Part shown: positions 8,829 through 16,583 of the stretch, piece by piece | Numbering within the stretch: position 1 is the first letter of the stretch | How the letters are laid out: every line of letters starts with the position of its first letter | DNA from: Actinomycetota bacterium | Lineage (GTDB): Bacteria; Actinomycetota; Acidimicrobiia; Acidimicrobiales; Aldehydirespiratoraceae | Direction of reading: 5' to 3' | Length of the DNA stretch: 64,000 nucleotides | Assembly (NCBI GenBank): GCA_029979265.1 | Contig: JAPOHW010000001.1 | Coordinates: 186,001-250,000 of the forward strand | Position numbers and translations under genes: made by a program | The notes under the pieces: generated by a model | What the model saw: only the letters and a program-made list of their open reading frames with translations | Databases searched by the model: none | What the model was told of the DNA's origin: nothing

Positions 8829-10361
8829 CTAGTTGATGCCCTTGTCGACGCCCTCCCAGTAGGGGGCGCGGAGTTTGAACTTCTGGAGCTTGCCGGTGGC
8901 GGTCCGAGCGAGTTCGTCGCGGAACTCGACGGAGGTCGGGCACTTGTAGTGCGCGATCTTTGCCCGGCAATGGTCGATGAGATCGCGTTCGGTCACCTCC
9001 GCCCCGGCACCGATGACCACGAGCGCCTTGACCGTTTCGCCCCACTTGTCGTCGGGAACGCCGATCACGGCGACCTCTTCGACCGCAGGGTGGGAGAAGA
9101 GGCAATCCTCCACCTCGATCGACGAGACATTCTCACCACCGGAGATGATCACGTCCTTCTTGCGATCTTGCAGGGTCAGATACCCGTCGTCGTCGATGAA
9201 GCCACCGTCACCGGTGTGGAACCAGTCATCGGCAAGAGCCTCGGCCGAGGCTTCCGGGTTGTTCCAATAGGACTTGAGGATGTGGTTCCCGCGGGCGAGG
9301 ACCTCTCCTTCGCTGTCGGTGGCCATCGTGATACCAACCGCCGGTACGCCGGCACGGCTGAGCTTCGCAGCTCGCTCGGTCGGGGTGTCGTCATCCCATT
9401 CCTTGGGGGTGCGGTTGATCGTGAGCAGGGGAGCGGTCTCGGTGAGCCCGTAGATCTGGATGAACTCCCAGCCGAGCTCGGTCTCGACCCGTTCGATGGT
9501 TCGAGTCGGTGGTGGGGCGCCGGCGACGACCATCCGGACCCTGTCCTTGCCGGGGATCTCCCCTTCCCAGTCGGCGGCTGCGTCGAGGATGGCGGCGACC
9601 ACGGCGGGAGCGCCGCAGAGCAGTGTCACCCCATGGTTGTCGATACGCCGGAGGATTTCCGGGCCGTCGACCTTGCGAAGGTTGACCTGCGGAACCCCCA
9701 TCGCGGTGGTGGCGTACGGCATCCCCCAGCCGTTGCAGTGGAACTGCGGGAGCGTGTGGAGATAGACGTCACGGTCGTTGACGCCGGTGTGCCAACCGAA
9801 GATCGCCGCGTTGCTCCACAGGTTGCGGTGGGTCATCTCGACGCCTTTGGGTCGAGCGGTGGTACCGGACGTGTAGTTGATGGTGGCCGTCGCATTCTCG
9901 TCAGGGGTCCACGGGCGGGCCTCGGCCCCCATCTTGAACAGCGAGTCGGACTCTTCGCCGGAGATCAAGCGATGGGAGACCTTGATGTCGCCGAGCGTCG
10001 ATTCGAGCTCCGGGTCGATGATCAAGACGTCGCAGCCCGAGTGGTCGACGATGTACTCGACCTCGTCCGGACCGAGACGGAAATTGATGGGCACAGCCAC
10101 GCGGCCCCAGGCGCTGGCGCCGAAGAGCGTGACGAGCAGACGGGCCGAGTTCTGCGACACGATGCCAACCCGGGCGCCCTGCTCGAGCCCGAGGTCGTCG
10201 AGGCCGGCCGCCATGGCGTGAGCCAGATCGTAGAACTGGCCGTAGGTCAGATCGCCGAGGCTTGGGGCCGGCTGGTCCGGTTCGTCGAAGATACCGATGC
10301 GATCGCCGTAGACGATTCGGGCGCGCTCGAGATGATCGCGAATGGTCATCGGTGTCTGCAT
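8829..10361 (-). CDS. Fatty-acid-CoA ligase, AMP-binding enzyme
   Basis: A 510-residue adenylate-forming enzyme that would activate a carboxylic acid with ATP and join it to CoA. The P-loop motif YTSGTTARPKGVEMTHRN lies in the middle, then YGLTETAPLL, and the DWFHTGDGGFIDDDGY and DRKKDVIISGGENVSS motifs. The C-terminal domain carries the catalytic lysine in ARTATGKLQKF. Length and spacing match medium- to long-chain acyl-CoA synthetases of the FadD/DmdB type. It is one of three such ligases in the window. An alternative start fifteen bases in (MTIRDHLE) is also possible. Confidence 0.88.
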   Translation of the reverse strand: MQTPMTIRDHLERARIVYGDRIGIFDEPDQPAPSLGDLTYGQFYDLAHAMAAGLDDLGLEQGARVGIVSQNSARLLVTLFGASAWGRVAVPINFRLGPDEVEYIVDHSGCDVLIIDPELESTLGDIKVSHRLISGEESDSLFKMGAEARPWTPDENATATINYTSGTTARPKGVEMTHRNLWSNAAIFGWHTGVNDRDVYLHTLPQFHCNGWGMPYATTAMGVPQVNLRKVDGPEILRRIDNHGVTLLCGAPAVVAAILDAAADWEGEIPGKDRVRMVVAGAPPPTRTIERVETELGWEFIQIYGLTETAPLLTINRTPKEWDDDTPTERAAKLSRAGVPAVGITMATDSEGEVLARGNHILKSYWNNPEASAEALADDWFHTGDGGFIDDDGYLTLQDRKKDVIISGGENVSSIEVEDCLFSHPAVEEVAVIGVPDDKWGETVKALVVIGAGAEVTERDLIDHCRAKIAHYKCPTSVEFRDELARTATGKLQKFKLRAPYWEGVDKGIN

Positions 10362-10444
10362 TGGATACCCCCACGAATTGGTCGATGGCGAGGTCAGCTT
10401 CGCGGCTCACGTCGGTATGGGCAAGCGGTGCAAGACTGTCGGGC

Positions 10445-10822
10445 ATGTCAGTGCGGGTCGACAAGTGGTTGTGGTCGGTGCGGGTCTACAAGACCCGCAC
10501 CATGGCCACCGAGGCCTGCGCAGCCGGCCGGGTGAAGGTCAACGGCACCATCGCCAAACCGGCCACCAAGATCACCAACGGCGATCGGGTGCAAGCCACC
10601 CGCAAGGACCGGGTTGTCGTTTACGAGGTGGCCGCCATGATCGACAAGCGGGTCTCTGCGGCCCGGGCCGCCGAGTGCGTCGTCGACCACTCACCACCAC
10701 CACCGGAACGGTCACCGGACATGGTCGACCTACCGGTGTTCGCCAGGCGCGACCGAGGAACCGGGCGACCGACCAAACGTGACCGTCGGAAGATCGACAA
10801 GCTTCGGGGTGAGCGACGCTAG
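10445..10822 (+). CDS. S4 domain RNA-binding protein, Hsp15-like
   Basis: A 125-residue protein that opens with an S4 RNA-binding domain: RVDKWLWSVRVYKTRTMA at residues 4-21 and GRVKVNG-x-KPATKI at 28-41. This arrangement is that of heat shock protein 15 (HslR), which binds 50S subunits with stalled nascent chains. The C-terminus is short and basic (GRPTKRDRRKIDKLRGE). Its stop codon TAG shares the four bases CTAG with the stop of the opposing phosphoesterase gene. A weak -10-like AAGACT lies seven bases before the ATG. Confidence 0.85.
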   Translation: MSVRVDKWLWSVRVYKTRTMATEACAAGRVKVNGTIAKPATKITNGDRVQATRKDRVVVYEVAAMIDKRVSAARAAECVVDHSPPPPERSPDMVDLPVFARRDRGTGRPTKRDRRKIDKLRGERR

Positions 10823-11733
10823 CTCCGGTTGCGTTCGGCGTTGCGCCGTTCGATGATCTGGCGCAAGTCGTCGTGGCCGATGTCGCCGCGGAACAGACTG
10901 GCCAAAAGGCTGCCGAACGGTCGGCGGGGCCAACGGTCGTCGTCGACCAGATGGACATCGCTCGACCATGACCCGTCCGGGTTGAACTCGTAGGTGCGGT
11001 AGCCGGGTGGAAGCCAGGTCTGGGGGCTCATCGAAAAATTGTTCTTGAGCGAAGGGGCGACGGCGACCCGACGGCCATCGATCTCGTAGTCGTCGGGAAC
11101 ATGGGTGTGGCCACCACCGAACCCCCGCACGCTCGGAAGGTCCTGCAACAGGGCGCGCCATTCGGCTTCGTAGGCCGCATCCGCAGTCAACCCGAGTGGT
11201 GCAGCTGGCGGGTGGTGCAGCCAGACGAAGACATGCTCGGCGGTGATCGCGTCGTAGGTCTCGCGAATCCATGCGGCCTCACGACGACCGAGCCCACCAT
11301 TGGAATGGAGGCGGGCCTGCTCGGGTGGGTCGGCGACTGTGCCGGACGGTTGTTCGAGGAGTGTCCCTGCAGCCGAGTCGACGAAGATGTGCGCCCAGGC
11401 GTCGATCTCGATGACCCGCGACGTACTCACGCCAGGGCGACCCATACGGGCCGAATAGTGGCCGAAGTGGTCGTGATTGCCGGGACAGACGTTGACCGGT
11501 GCGTCGAATCGCGAGAATGCCTCGGCCGCTTTGCGGTACTCGTCGGCGATGCCGTTGTCGGCGATGTCGCCCGTCACCACGACCATCTGTGGGTCGTGGT
11601 TCTCCGAGATGTGGTCGAACACAGCATCGAACGCGGCATCGGTGTCGTAGGCCCCGTCGCCACCCTCCGCCGGTGTGCCGTCCTGCAGGAAGTGGGTGTC
11701 GGAGAGTTGGACGATGCGAAACGGGGAGGTCAT
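10819..11733 (-). CDS. Calcineurin-like metallophosphoesterase
   Basis: A 304-residue phosphoesterase with the full set of metal-binding motifs: QLSDTHF at residues 8-14, VVTGDIADNG, CPGNHDHFG, and GGHTHVPDDY near residue 230. The layout resembles 3',5'-cyclic-AMP phosphodiesterase (CpdA/Icc) and related enzymes; the true substrate is open. The ATG at 11733 gives the family's typical N-terminus and was preferred to a much longer open frame upstream, which is antisense to coding sequence. It ends in the CTAG tetramer shared with the S4 gene. Confidence 0.85.
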   Translation of the reverse strand: MTSPFRIVQLSDTHFLQDGTPAEGGDGAYDTDAAFDAVFDHISENHDPQMVVVTGDIADNGIADEYRKAAEAFSRFDAPVNVCPGNHDHFGHYSARMGRPGVSTSRVIEIDAWAHIFVDSAAGTLLEQPSGTVADPPEQARLHSNGGLGRREAAWIRETYDAITAEHVFVWLHHPPAAPLGLTADAAYEAEWRALLQDLPSVRGFGGGHTHVPDDYEIDGRRVAVAPSLKNNFSMSPQTWLPPGYRTYEFNPDGSWSSDVHLVDDDRWPRRPFGSLLASLFRGDIGHDDLRQIIERRNAERNRS

Positions 11734-11839
11734 GGAGAGACGCTTGCGCAGGTCGGGGCCGAGCGCAACTGTCGCTATCGCAGCGGTTGGGCCAGCCTGA
11801 CAGATCGTGCCGGACCTCGGATCGCTTGCGGTGTTGGGA

Positions 11840-13180
11840 TCAGCGGTGATGCACGGTCCGACCGTCGACCCACACCCGTTCGATGTCGGACGTCTGGGCG
11901 AGACGGACGACTTTTTCGAACAACCGCTCGTCGTCGTCGAGGTCGGTGTGGCGGCGAATGACACCGTGGCGGTGATCGAGATCGATCGCGACGGCATCGA
12001 AGCGGTAGCCCGGCTCGAGGACACCGAGGGCGAGATCGAGTGCCTCGGCTCCGCCCGCAGTCGCCAGCCAGAACGCCGTCGTCGTGTCGATGGCGGCGGT
12101 CGGAGCGCCCCGCTCCGTGCTCGAGAGGCCGGCGTGGACACCATCTCGGCGCAGCCGGCTCATCGTGACCGCCTCGTGGCACTGTTGCAGCACGCCGGGC
12201 CGAACCCCGGCTCCGATGTCGGTCCCCAAACCGACTCGTGCGCCGGCGGCGAGCAGTTCGGGAACGGGAAGGACAGCGTTCGCGAAGTAGGCGTTGCTGA
12301 CCGGGCAGTGGCCGATGACGGCACCGCGGTCGGCGATCAGCGCAATGTCGGCGTCGGTGATGTGGTTGCCGTGCGCAAGCACGGTCCGGTTGCGCAACAG
12401 TCCAAACCGGTCGAGTGCGCTCGTGTCGGTCGTGCCGAACCGCTCGAGGGCATGGGCGTGGTGCCAGTCGGACTCCGAGCAGTGGGTCTGAACGAGCGTC
12501 CCGGTCGTCTCGGCGAGCTCGCCCAGACCGGACAGCAGTTGGTCGGTACAGGCCGGCAGAAAGCGGGGCGTGATGATCGGTTCGACGAGTCCCCGTCCGG
12601 CGTCGATGGCGCGCACGGCGTCGATCGAGCGCGCCGACGCGAGCACCCCGGTTGCGGCATCGGCATCGCGGTACCAGTCCGGCGTCGCCTCGGGGTGGTC
12701 CATCGCCACCCGACCCACAAAGGCCCGCTGGCCGGCGGCGGCACAGGTTTCGGCCAACACCACGGTGGCCGGTTCGTGAACGCTTGCGAAATAGACCGCA
12801 GTGGTCGTGCCGTGGGCCAGCAGTGTGGCGACCAGATCGCGATAGACGACCTCGGCCATCGCCGTGTCGGTGAAGCGCGCTTCGAGCGGGAAGGTGTAGG
12901 TCTGCAGCCAGTCCTGCACGGGAAGGTCGAGTGCCGTGCCCAGCTGCTGCCACTGGGGAGCATGGATGTGAAGATCGATCAAACCCGGGATGAGCACCGT
13001 GTCGGGGCCGAGATCGATGTGGTCGGGCGACTGGGTACGCAGTTCGGCTGCCGCCGCGGTGTCTGCCGGTGCGACGGCGATGATCTCGCCGCCCGCAACC
13101 GCAATGACGACTCGACCGGCTTGAAGCGTCGACGCGTCTGGCGTTTGGAAACGGTTCGCCTCGACGCTGAAGTCGGTCAC
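11840..13180 (-). CDS. guaD: Guanine deaminase
   Basis: A 446-residue amidohydrolase that would convert guanine to xanthine and ammonia. The zinc-binding LIDLHIHAPQ motif is followed by the guanine-deaminase-specific LDLPVQDWLQTYTFPLE stretch. Further metal ligands are in QTHCSES, AHGNHI and GTDIGAG. The start is a GTG that overlaps the stop of the upstream DsbA-like gene in GTGA, so translation is probably coupled. Together with the HAD 5'-nucleotidase upstream it forms a purine salvage or breakdown unit. An in-frame start 57 bases further upstream would lie inside the neighbouring gene and adds no conserved residues. Confidence 0.9.
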   Translation of the reverse strand: MTDFSVEANRFQTPDASTLQAGRVVIAVAGGEIIAVAPADTAAAAELRTQSPDHIDLGPDTVLIPGLIDLHIHAPQWQQLGTALDLPVQDWLQTYTFPLEARFTDTAMAEVVYRDLVATLLAHGTTTAVYFASVHEPATVVLAETCAAAGQRAFVGRVAMDHPEATPDWYRDADAATGVLASARSIDAVRAIDAGRGLVEPIITPRFLPACTDQLLSGLGELAETTGTLVQTHCSESDWHHAHALERFGTTDTSALDRFGLLRNRTVLAHGNHITDADIALIADRGAVIGHCPVSNAYFANAVLPVPELLAAGARVGLGTDIGAGVRPGVLQQCHEAVTMSRLRRDGVHAGLSSTERGAPTAAIDTTTAFWLATAGGAEALDLALGVLEPGYRFDAVAIDLDHRHGVIRRHTDLDDDERLFEKVVRLAQTSDIERVWVDGRTVHHR

Positions 13181-13947
13181 GATTCCGGTTCGGCCCGGTC
13201 GCTCGCCAGATGACCACGGCGGTGGCCGCCGGTCCAATCCTCGAAGGCCGGTTCGTCGCCGATCGCACCCGTGATCCGCAACTGCGGTACCTCACGCAGG
13301 CTCCGCTTCATCTCCGCAAAGCCGGGGAACGACGCCAGCGCAGTGACGGCCTCCCACAGGGGCACCGCATCGTCGGGGCTGGGAATGCGACTGATGACCG
13401 GCCCGAAGAACGACAGCGCGGTGCCGTCGGCTCGGTTGAACGTGATGATCGGCGTTCCCACGTCGCGACCGGTCCGCTCGAGCGCCAGTTGGGTTTCCGC
13501 ATCGAGCGCTGCGTCCCACGATGTGTCGTCGAGTGCCTCGGCGAACCGTTCGTCGACACCGGCAGCACGCAGCACGGCGTGGGCGTGGGCGGGCGACGAC
13601 AGGGCGGCGTGGACGTCGTGGCGGTCGGCATGGTCTGCGTCCCAGTAGCTCTCGCCGTAGGCCGTCACCAGGGCTGCCATGGGGTCGCGGCCAAGCTCGG
13701 ATCGCACCGCCGCAGCGACCCGCAGGAAGCGAAGACCGGCGGTGTGACCGTGTTCGTAGGCCGGCGGGAACTCGGTGGCGTAGTCCTTGTCCTTGTTCAG
13801 GAGTCGCAGGGAGATGAACCGCCAGTCGACCCGCATTCCCGTTTGTGCAGCAACGTCCTCCACCCACCGAGATGTGATCCATGCGAATGGGCACACCGGG
13901 TCCCAGAAGAATTCGATGTCGTAGGCGGTGTCGTCGTTGGTGCTCAT
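13177..13947 (-). CDS. DsbA-family thioredoxin-like protein (Rv2466c-like)
   Basis: A 256-residue protein of the DSBA-like thioredoxin fold. The N-terminal active-site region reads FFWDPVCPFAWITSRWVED, in the pattern of the mycobacterial mycothiol-dependent nitroreductase Rv2466c. Here the motif is CPFA, so only one of the two usual active-site cysteines remains. That favours a glutathione/mycothiol S-transferase-like or monothiol mechanism. The helical insert contains GRDPMAALVTAYGESYWD. It is translated just ahead of guanine deaminase, with a GTGA overlap, and follows the 5'-nucleotidase gene by 27 bases. Confidence 0.82.
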   Translation of the reverse strand: MSTNDDTAYDIEFFWDPVCPFAWITSRWVEDVAAQTGMRVDWRFISLRLLNKDKDYATEFPPAYEHGHTAGLRFLRVAAAVRSELGRDPMAALVTAYGESYWDADHADRHDVHAALSSPAHAHAVLRAAGVDERFAEALDDTSWDAALDAETQLALERTGRDVGTPIITFNRADGTALSFFGPVISRIPSPDDAVPLWEAVTALASFPGFAEMKRSLREVPQLRITGAIGDEPAFEDWTGGHRRGHLASDRAEPES

Positions 13948-13974
13948 GGACAGGTCAACCTTCGTCGTCGTCGG

Positions 13975-15384
13975 CTATTCCGCGGTGTCGTGGGGGAGCG
14001 AACCCCGAGCAGCGCGGAGATAGCCGTACGGGGTGGCGGGCGCGAAGTTGCTCACCCGGCTCGTGTACACGTCTGCGTACTTCTCGACCTGCCGGGCGAA
14101 GAGGCTCTTGTCGACACCGGCCCGCATCAGCGGCCCCCAGTTGGCGTTGCCCTGCAATGCTGCAGCCCGGGCGAGTGGTGCGATCGCATCGTCGATGGCG
14201 GAGATCTGTCGGGCCAGGGCATCGATGTCGGCGTCGACGGTGGCATGGTCCGAGCCGTCGACCACCAGATGTCGCCGTCGGAGGCGCAATGCGGCGTGCT
14301 GCTGTTCGAGTTCGATCTTGGTGGTCATGCCGGCGCGGAGATGGTGCTCGTCTTCGGCGAACTCGGCGGCAGCACGCACCTCGGCCTCGATCTCTCGGGC
14401 GATCAGGGCTGTGCGCCACCGAAGCACGTCCTTGGTGACGTGAACATCGCCGAAGAGATGGTCGCCGATATAGAGGAACTGGTTGGTCTCGTGGCCGAGC
14501 GCCTGTTCGACCATGCGGGCGTTGCCACCGTGGTAGACCTCGCCTGCTTCCAGTGGCCCGACGTGGGGTTCGAGATGACCTGCAGCCTCGTCGACAAGCC
14601 GGTACACCGGACCCTGTTCTTCGAAGAAGCGGGGCTTGGCCGCAGCGACGATCACGATGTCGAACAGATCACGCCAGGTCTGGCCCGACTCCATATCGCC
14701 GTCGAAGCACCAGCTCATCATCTTCTGCGTGTACCACCACTCCGAGTTGGTCACGAGGAGCAGTTGCTTTCCGGCGAGACGTTGGTCGTGAAGTGTGTCG
14801 ATCAGTCCGGGATCACGGTCGACGAACCGTTCGGGATCGTCGACGATCTGTTGCTTGAGCGCACCCTCGAGGTGGGCAACCCCGAGTGCCCGATCGATGG
14901 CGCGGTACAACCCGACGTAGGAATGGATACCGGGAAGCGGCGTCTGATCGTGCATGGCGACGAGCTGAGTCCACAGTGACGCCCGGCTGAGTTCGAACAG
15001 GGTGTTCATGAACTCGAAGCGGTCGTCGCGCAATTCGATGACGGTGCCGTCGTAGGCCCGTCGTTGCTCGTCGAACGACAAGACATCGGCCCCGTGTTGG
15101 GCACGGACGACGTACCCGAAGCGGGTGGCCTTGACCAGGTTGCCGAGATCGAGATCGAACGTGAGTCCCAGGGTGAACGCGTCAGGATCGAATGCGAGGT
15201 CATCGACCGGCCACCCCTCGGTGAGGAGGTGGGCTCGTGCGTGTTCGAACGCTGCTCGTTCCCACTCGTCGACGTGGTAGTGGATCAGCGTGTAGTCCAT
15301 GTCGTAGCCGATGGCGCGCACACTGCGAAGGTTGAGTGTCCGGTTGCAGAACAGGCCACGCTCGGGGGGAAGCGACGAGGTCAC
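13975..15384 (-). CDS. HAD-IG family 5'-nucleotidase
   Basis: A 469-residue HAD-superfamily hydrolase of the HAD-IG/cytosolic purine 5'-nucleotidase (cN-II) family. Motif I is GYDMDYTL near residue 27, with the nucleophilic and acid aspartates. LLLVTNSEWWYT gives motif II, and the C-terminal acidic motif is FLYIGDHLFGDV. The large cap between them is typical of IMP/GMP-preferring enzymes. The GTG at 15384 is chosen as start; an ATG at 15441 would add nineteen residues with no family similarity. It lies upstream of the DsbA-like and guanine deaminase genes, suggesting GMP to guanosine to guanine to xanthine breakdown. Confidence 0.85.
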   Translation of the reverse strand: MTSSLPPERGLFCNRTLNLRSVRAIGYDMDYTLIHYHVDEWERAAFEHARAHLLTEGWPVDDLAFDPDAFTLGLTFDLDLGNLVKATRFGYVVRAQHGADVLSFDEQRRAYDGTVIELRDDRFEFMNTLFELSRASLWTQLVAMHDQTPLPGIHSYVGLYRAIDRALGVAHLEGALKQQIVDDPERFVDRDPGLIDTLHDQRLAGKQLLLVTNSEWWYTQKMMSWCFDGDMESGQTWRDLFDIVIVAAAKPRFFEEQGPVYRLVDEAAGHLEPHVGPLEAGEVYHGGNARMVEQALGHETNQFLYIGDHLFGDVHVTKDVLRWRTALIAREIEAEVRAAAEFAEDEHHLRAGMTTKIELEQQHAALRLRRRHLVVDGSDHATVDADIDALARQISAIDDAIAPLARAAALQGNANWGPLMRAGVDKSLFARQVEKYADVYTSRVSNFAPATPYGYLRAARGSLPHDTAE

Positions 15385-15471
15385 GGTCTGATCATCGCAT
15401 CTCTCGGCAACATCGGACGGGTTCGATCGCATCGAGGGCATGATCGACGATGCCGTTCGTCACGGTGCTGG

Positions 15472-15891
15472 TCAGTGGATCTGGCCGGTCGCCGAACGAG
15501 GGTGGATGCGGGCGACCAGGCGACCCTCGGCGACCATTGCAGCGCGAAACTCGTCCCAGTCGGGGTGCTCGTCGCCGGTCACGGCTCGGTAGACACGGAC
15601 AAGGTCGTCGACGACGGCGTCGTCGGGCGCCGAGGCAACCACCGACAGTTCGGCCTGTGCGTCGATCGATGCGTAACTCCAGCTTCCAGGATCGGTGATG
15701 TGGAGCACCACACGCGGGTCGCGTCGCATGTTGTGTGTCTTGGCTCGGCGTGCGGTCAGCGAGATGCAGATCGTGCCGTCGAGTACGGCGTACACCACGT
15801 CGGAGGACTGGGCACGGCCGTCGCGGCGAAGCGTGACGAGCACGGCGTGGGAGCGGGTCGATGCCCACTCGAGGGTCTGGGACAGGTCCAT
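15472..15891 (-). CDS. PPOX-class F420-dependent enzyme
   Basis: A 139-residue split beta-barrel protein of the pyridoxamine 5'-phosphate oxidase-like class, F420 branch. The order AVLVTLRRDGRAQSSDV, ARRAKTHNMRRDPRVVLHI and YASIDAQAELS is characteristic, with the conserved K-T-x-N-x-R-x-x-P segment near residue 55. These enzymes reduce substrates with F420H2 in actinobacteria. No partner substrate pathway is evident. It precedes the 5'-nucleotidase gene in the same direction, 87 bases away, so co-transcription is possible. Confidence 0.87.
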   Translation of the reverse strand: MDLSQTLEWASTRSHAVLVTLRRDGRAQSSDVVYAVLDGTICISLTARRAKTHNMRRDPRVVLHITDPGSWSYASIDAQAELSVVASAPDDAVVDDLVRVYRAVTGDEHPDWDEFRAAMVAEGRLVARIHPRSATGQIH

Positions 15892-16006
15892 GGTGCAGGT
15901 CTAGCACCGGTGGCCGGTACGGCCATTGGCCGAACCAGGTCATGCGTGTCCATGTCCTGCGACTGGCCCGCGTCCCGCCGCTCGATCGGTCCGGCATGAT
16001 TGGAGC

Positions 16007-16579
16007 ATGACTGCGCACGACCCGACGACACCCAGGCGACGCTGGGGAACGACGGTGCGACACCTCACCGATGATCCCGATGCAGCGGTCGAGCTCGCAG
16101 CTCGCCTCGATGTCGACACCATTGCTCACCTCGCCGCAGCACTGCGGGACGAGATGCGTCGGCGGGCAATCTCGTCGGGTGACCACGACGCAATGATCGA
16201 CGAAGCGTTCGAGCAGGCCTTCGGCCGTGACGGACTCGGGGGTCCGCCCTGGATCGAAGGGCAGCTCATCATTTGTCCGGGCTCGATCGTGGCCAAGAAC
16301 CGGTCGAGTCATCGGTGCCGTTTCGTCAGCGTCGACGACGTGTGGATCTGGGACTCGATCGATCTCGTTCGTGAAGAGAAGCGATCACATCCTGGACGCG
16401 AGGACGGCTTCAAGGCGGTTGCGCTGCTGCCGGTGGTCGAGGGGATGTCGCTCGATCTCGTCACCGGACGGGCTCGTGGGGGTCAGCACTCTGTCGAACA
16501 CGTCGTCTCCTACGAGGTGCGTTCGGGTGATCTCGTCGAAGTAAGTCAGCGCACGGTCAGCGCTCGCAACATGCAGTGA
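16007..16579 (+). CDS. Hypothetical protein, 190 residues
   Basis: I do not recognise this family. The N-terminal third is helical and charged (LAARLDVDTIAHLAAALRDEMRRRA). From about residue 85 there is a beta-rich region with SHRCRFVSVDDVWIWDS and a final EHVVSYEVRSGDLVEVSQRT. No signal peptide or membrane helix is seen, so it is cytoplasmic. The start at 16007 follows CATGAT and six bases, a weak leaderless arrangement. The stop is five bases from the end of the convergent UvrD2-like helicase gene. Confidence 0.65.
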   Translation: MTAHDPTTPRRRWGTTVRHLTDDPDAAVELAARLDVDTIAHLAAALRDEMRRRAISSGDHDAMIDEAFEQAFGRDGLGGPPWIEGQLIICPGSIVAKNRSSHRCRFVSVDDVWIWDSIDLVREEKRSHPGREDGFKAVALLPVVEGMSLDLVTGRARGGQHSVEHVVSYEVRSGDLVEVSQRTVSARNMQ

Positions 16580-16583
16580 GGCA

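Noticed and set aside
8949-10535. Long plus-strand open frame opposite the acyl-CoA ligase
   Set aside because: It is a shadow of the ligase gene, caused by high GC at third positions; no protein family is matched.
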